From assembly GCA_018292915.2 (NCBI GenBank), contig JACVVK020000169.1, forward strand, positions 855,001-919,000: 64,000 bases of DNA, read 5' to 3'. Positions 24,573 through 36,748 of this stretch are shown piece after piece (the first letter of the stretch is position 1; the number at the start of each line of letters is the position of its first letter). The notes beneath the pieces were generated by a model. It was not told where the DNA came from, made no database searches, and saw nothing but the letters and a program-made list of their open reading frames with translations. The position numbers and the translations under genes are program-made. The DNA comes from Batillaria attramentaria. Its lineage: Eukaryota > Mollusca > Gastropoda > Batillariidae.

Positions 24573-27500
24573 GCACGCGTGTATGTAGAGAGAGATGTGT
24601 AACAAGTATGTGTGTAATGGTCAATTGCATACTGCGGTGTCACTTAAGTGCTTGACTGTGTCATTCAAAATCAGTTTATATATAATAGATTATTGCGTAA
24701 GTCCTGCCATAGGTGTGAACTCCTCGTATGAATGTGTAAATGTGAAAGGGATAGAGTTGTGACATGCAATAATGGACCTTTTTGTGGAATCTGGCCAAAT
24801 TCCCTTTGACTATGTACATACCTTTCTTCTTTGCTGAAGAACAAAATGTGTTCATGGAACTGAATCTTTATACACACTCATCTTTGTCTGTATATTCTTT
24901 GTGGCGTCTAAGGTTCTTTCAGTTGTTTTGATTGCCTTTGTGTTTTACTGTTGTGTCAAAAGCTGTAAGTGGCATTGTACTCTACAAGACTTTGATGCCT
25001 TAAAATGAAAGGCAGAGTCCAAAATTTTAGTTTCTTGACATTTGGTGTAAAATTTTCAATATCATGTGAAGCTTTTCCCCCTTGAAAATGTCATGTTTTG
25101 CATGCGGAATTTGTGGCATGAAACGTTCCTATTTTGATCTTTTGAAATGGCTTTCTCAGTGAATTGCACATGCTGATGCCTTCACGAAGTACTTCCCTAT
25201 GCACTGTTCAATGCAGTCTGATACATTCCAGTGACTCACAAGTGTCCGTTTCCTGAACCTGTCATCTTTAACACAGTACACGCACCACAATGATGACATG
25301 ATCATGACATCAGTGAATATTGACAGACACCCGTATCACCCGTACATCTCACAGGCATCGCATGTGAACAGTCAGTCAAGTAGGCTAAGGTAAATGCTAT
25401 GTCTGCAATCAGCCAATCATGTATAACAAAATGTTTCAACATCACTCTATCAGTCTTATGTCTGCACTGATACCCCCCCCCCCCCTTCTCCTCCCACTTT
25501 TCACAGCAAGGATTTTGAATTTGACTGGTACATGTACCACCTTAGTTTCCAGCTGTACATATCTAGGGCATGATCATGGTTGACAACACACAGTTGTCTC
25601 AGAACTCGTGATCTCGGCTCGAGGTTATAGCTACTGGTTCCTCCTATGTATGCAGTCATTTGTCCATATGAACACATTTGCATTTTTATGAATATACAGT
25701 ACTTCCATTCAGTTTGTCATCAACAACTTGTCAGAAAAAAAAGGAGTTTGATGCCACATAGTTTGAGTGGGTATTTGTTCTTAACTTTCTGCAAATGTGA
25801 GTTCAGTACTGTGTGTGTGAACAGTGTTAGGAGACTGTATGTGTTCCACCTTCAATCAGTATAACATGCTGTGTGAACATATGCACACTCTGTTCGGTAG
25901 TCATGGATTTCTAGCACATTACAGTTTTTGTTTGTAATAAATCTCATCTGCATTTGATTTATGATGATGCTAATCCTATGTTATCCAGATCATGGTAGTT
26001 GGTACATGTACTTGTAATGTCAGTGTTCATAAGGGCATTTTGACTGTAGGTGTTACGTATAAATTTATAGACTGCAAGTGGACTCTAGGGTAATATGCGG
26101 TGTGTGTGCATCTCAAGTGGTTCATGGGAAGGTTTTGAATATTCCATCCATAGTGTACAAATTTGCCTTTCACCTGCAGTGTGCTTTGGCACTAACTCTG
26201 TCAAATTGTGTCTGTGCTCTCAGGGACCACTTTGATAAACCACTGTGCTGCGTATTCATTCAGTTCATATTTTAAGGCAGACTTCACTTATGTAAATAGC
26301 AGTAAAAAAAAATTAACTTGAACCCTGTATTTTCTGTATGCTATAAAACTGGCATGCCTTCGTGTGTATGATCATCAAAAGTGGTTGTGCTAATAAGTGC
26401 AATACATGATAATCAAAGTTGCTGTGAAAAGAATATTTTTGCTTACCAGTCCTTGTTCTGTGTTCAGCTTGTTACCTCAGCCAGTTTAATTTTGTGTGCA
26501 TCTGCTGTTTCATTTTCATTGTATTTGTGTTTTGGGTTATACAGTATGTAAAAAGGTTGTGGATGAAGTACTAAGCATCTCAGCCAAATCTCAGCGTAGC
26601 TGTGCTACTAGCCAGTCTTCCCCTGGGTGACAATGCTTTGGTGGCGTTGTGACCCAATGATTGTTTTTGCCACTTCATATTTTAAAAATATTGCAAATTC
26701 CTACCTTCACAAACTTTTCCTTTCTGTTTATTGTTTTGTGTTTTTTGGTGTTTTTTTTGGCAGGACAGTTGTTGGTAATGTGCACATGAATAGGGCCCCA
26801 ACGCCTCCCTTTTAATGCACACACACACAAACACTTCTTTTCTACAATCATAGTCTCTTCCCTGCAACTTTTCAGTCAACTCTGGTTGTTTGTTTTTTGC
26901 GCAAAGCTGTTTAAATGATGCTAGCATATCACACTTCTAAAACAAATTCCTGTAAAAATCTGTACCATGAAGAAGGTTACTGATGTAAGTAGTGTGTATT
27001 TTCTTATCCATAAGTAAATGTATTCAGATCTGATGTGTCAGCTGGGGTTTGGGGTCAGCTGTACACTTTATTGTTGAAAGAGTTAGTGTAATTGGTATAC
27101 CACATCTTTGAATGAAAGATAACAAACTGGATAACAAATTAATTTCATGCTACGTGTACATGGAAACATTGAAATGCTAGTAAACTGGTTCAACTCTTCA
27201 ACACACCATGTCAGCTGGATCCGACTTCCGGTAAGCGCACACCTCGCCTTGGCCTGACCGTTTTGATCAATTAATTTTGGCTGCTTATTCTCTATCATTT
27301 TGAGTGGGGTATGTATACTTTTTAAACTCAGAAATGAATGGGCTATGCATTGTAATACTTTCATTTGATGCACTTGATACTAGATGTTGATGTACAGCAA
27401 TGTTTGGGGGTACACAATAGTGGTATGCAAGAAGACTTGTGCATTTTACATACTTGACATGGTGTGCCGAAGAGTTAGCTACATATACATGTACTTCTGT

Positions 27501-28380
27501 GATAATTATGCTTGCTCATGCTTGACTGCTGATCAATACAGCCTACACACAGTTTGGTGTAGAAACCTATGCAGATATATATATGCTTGTGAATAGTCGT
27601 CTGTCTGTTTTCCCTGCCCTGTGTCCTGCCCAAATCACGCTTCTTCCACTTCATTTACACATATCACTAACGAAATACTCTTTTCTTTTTATTGCACAGC
27701 TTTAGTGGTATGTTCATATACCTACAACGAACTGGAAATTAGATTACCAGAAAAACTATTTCACTTGCTACTCAGTGGCAGTCGTGCCGTTACATAAGTT
27801 GGCTATCTTCACATAAAGTTTGGTGCTTTGAATTGTTACTGGCGGTACTTGCATTTAGAAAACATAGTGAACAATGCATTTACAGAGTGATGTAGCCTAT
27901 TTGTTAATAAATATTTGGTTCCGACTCGTCATGTCCATATTGTCTTCAAGCAAAAATATGTTCAACCACAAATGTACATTTCTGCTGTCATAGACATATT
28001 ACGGATTAGATATGGATGCCATGCCTGCATATGTGTACCGTAAATTATAATAATTGGATTTGTCTTCAGGCATAAAGATCTAAAGATCTGTATGTTCACT
28101 GTGTATTAGGCTGGCAATGTATACATAAAGTTTCTAAGTTCACCAATTCATTAAGAGCAGGTCATTTTGTTTCACATGGCTGTGTATACCTTTGGGAGGA
28201 TTTGCATTGTTTACTATGTCTCAGTGCAGTACCAATTAAAAATAAAAATAAAAAAAAGGCTGATGAAATCAGGTGTTTGATGGTTTTTGTATGTGTGATT
28301 GTTGCAAATGGAAGTAATGTGCCTTGAAACTAATTGACAGTCATTTCCCGAAGCTGACAAATCAGAAGTACACCAAATCA

Positions 28381-28386
28381 TTTATT
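28381..28386 (-). promoter_or_regulatory. GINS1: GINS1 polyadenylation signal (AATAAA)
   Basis: TTTATT on the plus strand reads AATAAA in the direction of GINS1, about 400 bases after its stop codon. Confidence 0.45.
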
Positions 28387-28781
28387 AACCGTTTAAGTGT
28401 AGTTGTACAAATAACAATTTATACATCTGGGTCATACCATCATAATTCATTCCCCAAGAAGAGGAGTATCATAGAACACAATCATTACATTCATACCACA
28501 GAAGTCTACTCTTCAACTTTCATCAGCACGCACATGCCTGTCACTTACGTTGATCAAGTGACCACTGCAGGAAAGAACTGCACATACATACAACAAATTA
28601 CACAACTGCTGCCTGAATGATGTCAGATTCTTATGAGTTCCCGTTTTTCAGCCAGCAGACGGAAAGAACTCTACAGGTAAGTCAACACACCCACAGCACT
28701 AAAGAAATTAACGGCAGTAACAGTCTCTGCACAGAGTACTATCCCTTGTGGAAATGGAATCCCTTGCGAAGAACTCCAGCT

Positions 28782-31746
28782 CTACATGCGATGTACTATA
28801 TGTTCCAACACGCCTTGTCGGATGAGGTGCTCACATTCAGATCGCAACAGGAAATGCTGCAAATAACACAATGCAACTTTTTTAATGCTGTAGTTTTAAC
28901 AAAGAGACTTCTTACATTACTGGTGTCTTTTACACTAATTACAGAATGTAGTGTATGAAAACAGAAAGTAGACAGCTTTTTTACATGCTGCACACGGGTA
29001 TTTCCACTGTTACAACTTTGAAAGTTTTGCTGTCCCACTCCCACTGTCCCAGTCATAAATCCAAAAAATATTGGACTTGTTCATCCAGTATGAAGTGGGT
29101 GGTACCTGTACTCTCATCAAGGGGGAGTACTCCGGGCCTCAAGACATGCCACATTGTACTGTATGCATGGCATCACAAGTACTCTCGGTGGTCACCACAT
29201 AATCCAAAACTTGTTGGTAGCTGATTTTGCCAATCCAAAAAAATTAATTTTCAGAAGTTCTCCAATCCGGAAAATTTAATTTTTGGAAGGTCTCATCCCA
29301 TAAATCCAGAGTGTTCTGAAAAATTGGCACCCCTGCATGAAGCCACACAGTTTCATGTAGTCCTATGAACCAGTTAAAGACGAAGAAAATTATAGAAATA
29401 CATCATACAAAAGATACCAACATAAAGAGGTCTACTGTATAATATCAAAAAGAAATTTTAAAGTTTAGACTCTTACCTGACTATTTTTCTTCAATACAAT
29501 CAGATCTCCGTCTTGTGTTTCAAACTCCCCATGATCAGCTACACACCTCACCTGAACAATTCAAACATGTCACGCAGAAGTAAGAAAAGGTATATATATA
29601 TATGCAAAGTCTGTTTCTGTATAAAGTAAAAACTAAGTTATGTAAACATATCTGACTGGGGCCAGTTTATGTTACATAAAAAAGATATTTGAAGAACTGC
29701 AATGAAAGCGTTACCCTGATTCTAGTTTCTACAGCAGACTTTTTGTGGAGAAAATCTGCCACATATCAAGGACATCCCATCAATATCTGCACTGCTATAT
29801 GCAGTTTAGACAATGTCAACATTTTGCCCTCCTGCAGTAAAGAGAAAAGAACAAAAACAGAGAACTGGTATACTGAATACCTCAACGTAAAGTGACTTTG
29901 GTGGTTTCATGTCTTGCGTAAGATCAACGCCACCAGTGTCACCTATGGCTCGCATGTAGTTGGCCAGCATGCGATTGTAACTGTTGAACCACTGAACCTG
30001 AAAAAAAAAACACAAAAAAAAGGTGACAACTAAACTGCGATCCACCAAAACCTTGACAGATCTGCGATTTGCCAGCCTATTTTGTATTCCTATGGCCTTT
30101 TTAATATAGGTAAATAGAGGTGAACTTTACCTCCTGTTCACAGAGATTGTAGCGAAGGTCAGCCGGCAGAACACTGCCGAATTCCCAGCGCATTCGCTTG
30201 ATGTGCTCCAACCGATTGTTCCTGCAGAAAAGAAATTCTTGATTGTCAGTCAAGTGTTACACAAGTTCAAGTCAAATTTTATTGTCTATGTGGTATGATG
30301 GGGTGAGCGGTGGTCTAATAGGCAGCACATCAGATTTAGCCGCTGCCCGACTGAACAGCCATCACCAATGTCACGGCAATGAAGCATGGGCTTAAGCCCA
30401 GGTCAAGCTTGTGATATATGAGATACCAGTTTTTCCTGGCTGCCTGGCTGCTCATCAGCGGTTTCTCTCCGGATTATCCTGATTTCCTCCCCCAGCAAAA
30501 TTGAAAAATAGGATAGGTATTGGGTGGCACTGCACCATGGTGAAGCAGCCGAAATTTCCCAAAATGGATAATAAGGTGGTGACAAAACATAAAAATAAAT
30601 GTACATTGTATGTATGTATGTATATATATATAGGAAATTGCACAATGATTATCATCCACACAGTATCAGATCAGATATATATATATAGCTTGCATGAAAC
30701 ACGCCAAGAGTGAACTCACAGATAAGCCAGCACACATCGCTTGTTCCGCTCCAAGGCCGTGTGTCGTAGTTGTATGCTGGAGAACAGGCCAACTTCTCCT
30801 GACACCGTTGCCGTCCTGTTAACAACACGAGAACTTGGAATCACCAGTCCTACATTCCATCAGGGCTTAAAATGATCCATATGATACAAACAGAGGAAAA
30901 GCCTGTAGCATCTAGTGACAACATGGCAAAGCCACGAGCGCAAGTCTGCAAAGATGTGTAATGCTAGGGGTGTTCAGTAGCATGCTCCCCCAGAATCGTC
31001 TTGTCTAAATTACACTAAAATCTGTGTAAATTGGTGCATTTTAATTGACGTGACTTTGAGTGTTTCAAAGGAGGAAACACTTTTTTTTTCCTTTTTTTTT
31101 TTGGGGGGGGGGGGAGGTTTTAGAATTAGAATAAAACCTGTGCAATTTGGCATAATTTTAACTGCTGCACAGGAGGAAACACTTTTTGAGAGGAGGAAAC
31201 TTTTCAGCCAAAGGTGGAAATCCACCAAAAGGTGGAAGATTTTAAGCTCTGTGCTAAGCCTGTCACTGCAACTACTGCACGGGTACAGTCGGTACATAGC
31301 CAGACAGACAAACGCAGCTCATTAAGTCTACACTTACGTGTCACGTTGGTTCTGTTCAAACAAGGCTCGCATCTCTTCCAGAACCTGACGGATCCCATCT
31401 TCCTACGTTTGCAAGAAATAAATATCGGCAATAATTAAGCTCGGGGTGAGAGTAACTAATTGAAAGAAAACTAAGCCCATGAGAATCGGCATCTCATAAA
31501 CATGCACACGAGACCTGATGCCTCAACAATTAAACCGTTAAATAAGTAATAGCAAACTAGCGGACACTGGGGATAAAGCATCAAGTAAATCGTGTCGCCG
31601 TCGACATGTATGCATACAAACTTGCCCCGCCCACTTTTCCCATTCATAGGATTTTCGGCAAGATTCCATACGTTAAATGGTGCAAGAGCGCCGTCAGTGC
31701 ATCGGTGTTGTTCTCGGACAAGTTCTAAAGCCTTTTCTGCCAACAT
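28782..31746 (-). CDS. GINS1: DNA replication complex GINS subunit PSF1 (7 exons, intact)
   Basis: Minus-strand exons in order: 31746-31672, 31402-31338, 30815-30720, 30221-30131, 29997-29881, 29551-29477, 28856-28782. Phases fit and give 197 residues; the human protein has 196. PSF1 is one of four GINS subunits of the Cdc45-MCM-GINS helicase in the nucleus and is needed to start and extend replication forks. Family signatures are the start [13 protein letters not shown], then [15 protein letters not shown] in the helical A domain, [14 protein letters not shown] at the domain boundary, and the B-domain end [13 protein letters not shown]. An in-frame ATG seven codons upstream (31767) is possible, but the shorter start matches the family. 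It is divergent from the ABHD12 copy, whose ATG is 229 bases away. This is the only complete GINS1 in the window. Confidence 0.95.
30290..30500 (+). mobile_element. Probable SINE in GINS1 intron 3
   Basis: A stretch with a tRNA-like GTGGTCTAATAGGCAGCAC segment and a 3' part with TTTCTCTCCGGATTATCCTG and TTTCCTCC, a pattern common to several tRNA-derived SINE cores. It has no equivalent in unit B because that segment is deleted there. Boundaries are approximate. Confidence 0.4.
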
Positions 31747-31975
31747 GGCTGAAAACCTTGACGGCACAAAACAGACTAATCAAGAACTTTCCGAACAATA
31801 AATAATCCCGCTTCGCCAGCACGTTGGTCTTCCCGCCAAAAATTCCAACGCTCTATAGAAAAGCAAATTTTATTGGATAATATCCCGACCGACATCTTTC
31901 CCCCAACAAATGAACAGCGCCGTTTCAGTTGAGCGTCAGTGCTATAATTAGCAGCGTTTTGTTGTGACGATCGAA
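31747..31975. promoter_or_regulatory. Bidirectional promoter GINS1 / ABHD12 (unit A)
   Basis: 229 bases separate the two start codons. It holds an E2F-type site, TTCCCGCCAAAAA at 31830-31842, and an inverted CCAAT box (ATTGG) at 31872-31876. Both are kept in unit B. E2F control would suit GINS1, an S-phase gene; that is inference from the family. Confidence 0.7.
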
Positions 31976-34900
31976 ATGGAAGCGAAGACCTCATCTCTGG
32001 AGCAGACGACGGAAACAAAAAAAGAAAAAGGCGATGACAGCAAAGCTGATCTACGGAAAGCGAAAAACATTGCTTTCAGGTAAGTCTAGGTAGTCGTTTT
32101 CACAAATCGAAATTGTTGTGGTCATTGAAACATTCGACGCTTTCACGTGTCTAACCCAGTTTTGACCACGGAGTGGACTTTGGACCCTGTTTTCGCAAGC
32201 TGTGCCTCCACAGTGGTCGAAGTCCAAATTGACTTATTTAGCTCACTACGCTTGTGTGTCATTCCGTTGCAGATAAACGCTTGATTAGGATGTTGTTTTT
32301 CAATCGTCAAGTGAAGAAATAACCCGGTAACATGGGTCCAAAATGGCTTGATGGAGTGACCGATTCCAAGAGAAGCTCCGAGTCTCTGTGGTGTGTGTGG
32401 GGGGGGGGGGGGTAGAGGCTATGTCAGAACCAGCGATGATGGTGAATTTTCTATCTAGTAAAGTGATATTGCCGGATGCATGTCTGTCACATGATTTATA
32501 CAACATCTGTTTCTGTAGTGTGTGTGTGTGGGGGGGGGGGGGGGGCAGTAGTTGCTCAGCATGGTCATTGTGTCACAGCATGGACTTGCTGAGTCCCATG
32601 ACCTTAGCGGCACCAGATTGACAGTTTATATTATCAGTTATTGTAAAGAATGTCCTCATTATCAAGAATTATGCAAGAATCGGGAAAACTGTTATTGAAT
32701 GAGACGCAAGTCCAGTCAGTGATGACTTCCAAACGACACGTACTTCTGCTAACCTGTTTCTAGCTTTCTTTTCATTTATGTTGCCATGGCAAAATAATTA
32801 TGCATGTAACAGGCATGCTGTTGTTTACATGTTGAATTGGTACGCCGCCTAGTCCTACAGTGTTCACCCAGTCTTGACAATTGTCACACTGCATACTAAT
32901 CAGATCATTCATGCCATTGCCAGGAGAATTTGATGTTACAAATATATATGTGGGGGGGGGGGGGGGTGGAATAGTGAGTCAAGTGGCATATTACTATATT
33001 ATTATAAATATTGGTGACCAAAGAGCCTGTATACATGGCAATTGTACTGGTATGCAAGCTTTTTAGTGAAACTCACTCAGACCAATGGTGTTCACTCATG
33101 AGACATTTTTCTGTTTTTTGCAGGGAAGGTCTTGTGAGATGCATTTTGCATTTCAAGGTTGCTGGCTTCATCTTGTTTCTGGCATGTGTGGCTCTGCCCA
33201 TTTTCTTGAAAGCAAATTCATGGATTGTGCCAAAAGTCATCTTTTCAACTATTGGTGCGTATCTGACAACACTCGTTTTGCTATAGATCATTCTTGAAAG
33301 ATGGCATAATTCTTCTCTGTATATATATAATATGAAGTGATAGATAACTTAACCCAGTAATGAAAAATTTATACCGACAGGTCGGCCACATTTGATTTAT
33401 CCTTAGCTGTGATGGAACAAACAGTTCACACAGCCACAGGAAACGGGCAACGCTATGAGGTTTTGACGTCAAACAGAGCTCACTCAATCATGCTGCACTC
33501 ATCACCGGGGTTGCGAGACAGGTGGAAAACCTACTGAGCCTCCTGTCGCCCTGGTGCAAACTTGTACATCTTTCCAAATGCATCTTTCAAGGATGAGGAA
33601 ATTGATGCTGTTGACCCCTTCGATTGTTTCAGTCCGCTGGCCTCCCTTCATCAATCTTTCGTGCCCAAGTGACTTTGGTCTGAATGCAACTCGCAACTTC
33701 TACATGGACGTGGAGGACGGAATCAGAGTTGGTGCATGGTGGGAATAATACATGTTAACTTACATTTTAAAAAATTGACATGCTTACTGGAGATACACAT
33801 CAATGGTTACTAGCTACTACCGGTAATTAAGTCATATGCAGATCATAGTCCTGGTGTGTAGCTGTTCAAAACTTTGGTTTTGGCTTTTGCTGATGATGGT
33901 GTGTTTTAACTGTTCTATATCAACTTCAAGACCACGTTGTTTTTGATTTGTGGCTGTGTTTGTTCTTCCTGAGACTGACAAGTGGATCGTTTGCTCATTG
34001 TTGGTTGTCTGTACAGGCACACACTGCCAGCAACCCTGGCTGCAGAGAGTGATCTCCCTTGGGATGCTTATGAGGACACTCTGAAATCTGGGAAGACCAT
34101 TTTTCTCTACTTGCATGGGAACAGTGGCACACGGTAAGTTTATGTCATAACATTGTGCATTTGTTCTACATTAGCATTCTACATTTTGTTGTCATCATCA
34201 TCGATTTTGTATAGATTGGAGAATATCGCATCAATATAATTACATGTATTGATAATAAATCGCATTTACACAGAGCAATTCTAGAAAATACATCAATTAA
34301 CTCATCATGGCAGATAGAGATTTTTGTGTTCGTTTAGGTTGTTTGTCTGGTTTTTGTGACTGTATACACCTTTTTTAAGTGAATGCACAATGCAGGCCAG
34401 TACAATTGCGAAATTTCTTTTCTTTTATATATTTCAGGGGTGGCCATCATCGAGTTCAGGCTGTACCAGTTTCTGTCCCAAACTTGATGCACTACTGGGC
34501 TGCCTAGTGGAATATCGATGTAGGGCATATGCACATCTACATGTATTCACATGCGTCCAGTTTGCATAATTTTCAGTTTTTGCTTTTCAGAAATAAAAAT
34601 TAAGTTTCAGGACATCTGTTAATCAGGGCTTAAAATCTTCCACCTTTTGGCACATTCCACATTGGCCTACAACATTGTTCCCTTCAGAAAGTGTGTTTTC
34701 TCCCCTGAAGCACTCAAGATCATTTAAAAATACACCACAATTGCACAGATTTTTTGTCTGATTCTAAACATTTGCCTCCAAAATAAAGTATTTTGTCACC
34801 TCTGAAACATTCAGTTTACATAGTCTGACAACACCAGACTGTATAGGTTTTAGTCTAATTTAAAACAAAAGGCCAGGGCAGCGTGCCCCCGGACACCCAT

Positions 34901-35056
34901 AGCGGACACATGCTCGTGGCTTTGCCACTGCCTCACTATATGCTACACACTTTTCCTTCTTTTGGGTCATGGACCATTTTAAACCCTGATCTATTCATGA
35001 GAACTGATACATGTAATAGCATCAAGTCACTGATACTACCCACGCTCATTCGCCAG

Positions 35057-35186
35057 GCTATGGAGACTCAACTGGCTCCCCCAGTGTTGAAGGGGTGGTG
35101 AAGGACGCACACTTTGCCTACAAGTGGTTGAAGGAAAAGAGTGGTGGAGCACCAATATTTCTATGGGGACACTCTCTTGGCACAGC
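35057..35186 (+). CDS. ABHD12: ABHD12-A nucleophile exon
   Basis: Exon 6 of copy A, intact on its own. It encodes GYGDSTGSPSVEGVV and ends with FLWGHSLGTA, so the GxSxG serine elbow is present. It is reached only if the exon 5 frameshift upstream is not real. Confidence 0.9.
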
Positions 35187-36614
35187 GTGAGTATTATTGT
35201 TGTTGTTTACATCGCTGTTGTTCTGAAACAGTGTCTATTAGTATGACCTGTTTTGCATGTTTCATGTATAACAAAGAATCAGAATAATGCACTAGTAGTT
35301 CTACTCTGTGAAGTGAATATAGAGGTATGTCAGTGATAATGTCAGTGATAATGAGTGAAGCAAAGCGTATGTTTTCCCTTACCTGCGTGGTAATCTGCCT
35401 TTTTTGAAATGGGTGTCTATGGTGTTAAAAAGGTTGAATTTTGTTTTCTGTGGATAAAAATCTGAGGTATTTTTGCAGGATAACCACGAAACTGGCCCAC
35501 AAGTTATGCGCAGAAGGTAATTTACTGCTGTATTGGTACTCACAAGGGTGTGGATGTACTGTGACAATTCTTTATATTTATGCAGTCATAAGTGCATGTA
35601 TACTTATACTAAACTGAATGAACAGAATAAGGTGCACACATGTACCGGTTATTTTGAAAATCTACCCTGAAATGGTTATCAGAACGAAAAGCACAGCCAA
35701 TAATTATGTTAAGAGAAAGATGAGAATACCAGAGTTTCAGACACGTCTAGAGGACAAATTTCAGAGGAGAATTTTGTGTGAACTATTTGGTGATTTTTTT
35801 TTTTTTTTTCAGATGACCATCCTATTGGTGTGATCTTGGAGTCTCCCTTTAATAACATAGTGGATGCCGCTCACCATCACCCATTTGCATATGTAAGTTT
35901 CTCTTTCTTACTCTCTTTGTGTGTGGTTGGGGGGTGGGGGGGGGGGGCGGATGGAACAATTACATGATGAATAACTGACAATGCACAGATGTGTATGGGT
36001 GAGTATATGTCACCCATGGAGAAGCGTCATACTTAATCAATACATTGTCTATCTTTTCATATGTATTTTCATACATTGATATTGACACATTGTACAGCAG
36101 TATGTTGTCAAATGATCCCTGACCATTTGTTTTCGACAGCCATTCCGAATGGTACCTGGTTTTCTGGAATATATCACTGAGAGCATAGCAGAACATGAGG
36201 TCCACTTCAGCAGTGACCACTAGTAAGTGACTGGCTTGGTTTTGTCCATTTGTCATAAGTTTATGCCCTTGCTATCAGTACCAAGAGACTAGCATCCTAT
36301 CATGTGCTTTTTAAACACATGCATGCAGTGTGCACATACACACACAGACACATGCACACCCTTTCTCATACACACACACACACACACACACACAGATTGC
36401 ACCCAATAAAACACTGTTAGATGTCTTGCTGGTAGTGGCACTTTGGCCACTGTGTGTAATATGGATTTTTATTTCCTGAGCATTTTCCTTTACACTTTGG
36501 GTAACTGCAGTGGGATTATTGAACTATTTAGTGTATAAGGCAGAAAATGTTAATGCTCATGATTGGTGTATATAAGCAGAAAATTTAATGCTCACAAAGT
36601 GGCTGGACATTGAG

Positions 36615-36748
36615 ACTGTTTTCAAGGCTGCTTTTACATCAAGTTTTGTGCTTTTGCGGCTGTTTTCAAGGCTGCTTTTGCATTCAAGGTTTGTGCTTTT
36701 GGAACTGTTTTCAAGGCTGCTTTTACATCAAGTTTTGTGCTTTTGCAG
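36615..36748 (+). repeat. Intronic minisatellite abutting the exon 10 acceptor (unit A)
   Basis: Three copies of a unit of about 45 bases (CTGTTTTCAAGGCTGCTTTT ... GTGCTTTTG). The last ends in TTTTGCAG, the real splice acceptor. The counterpart in unit B is 48150-48286. Confidence 0.85.

Larger units (their letters stand above)
23281..28781. other. 3' flank of the scaffold-like gene and intergenic DNA
   Basis: No coding exon was recognised. Candidate polyadenylation signals for the upstream gene are ATTAAA at 23447-23452 and AATAAA at 25936-25941; I cannot tell which is used. The left edge of the tandem array (24766) lies inside this flank, so part of it was copied with unit B. The last part, 28381-28781, is the 3' untranslated region of GINS1 on the minus strand. 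Confidence 0.6.
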
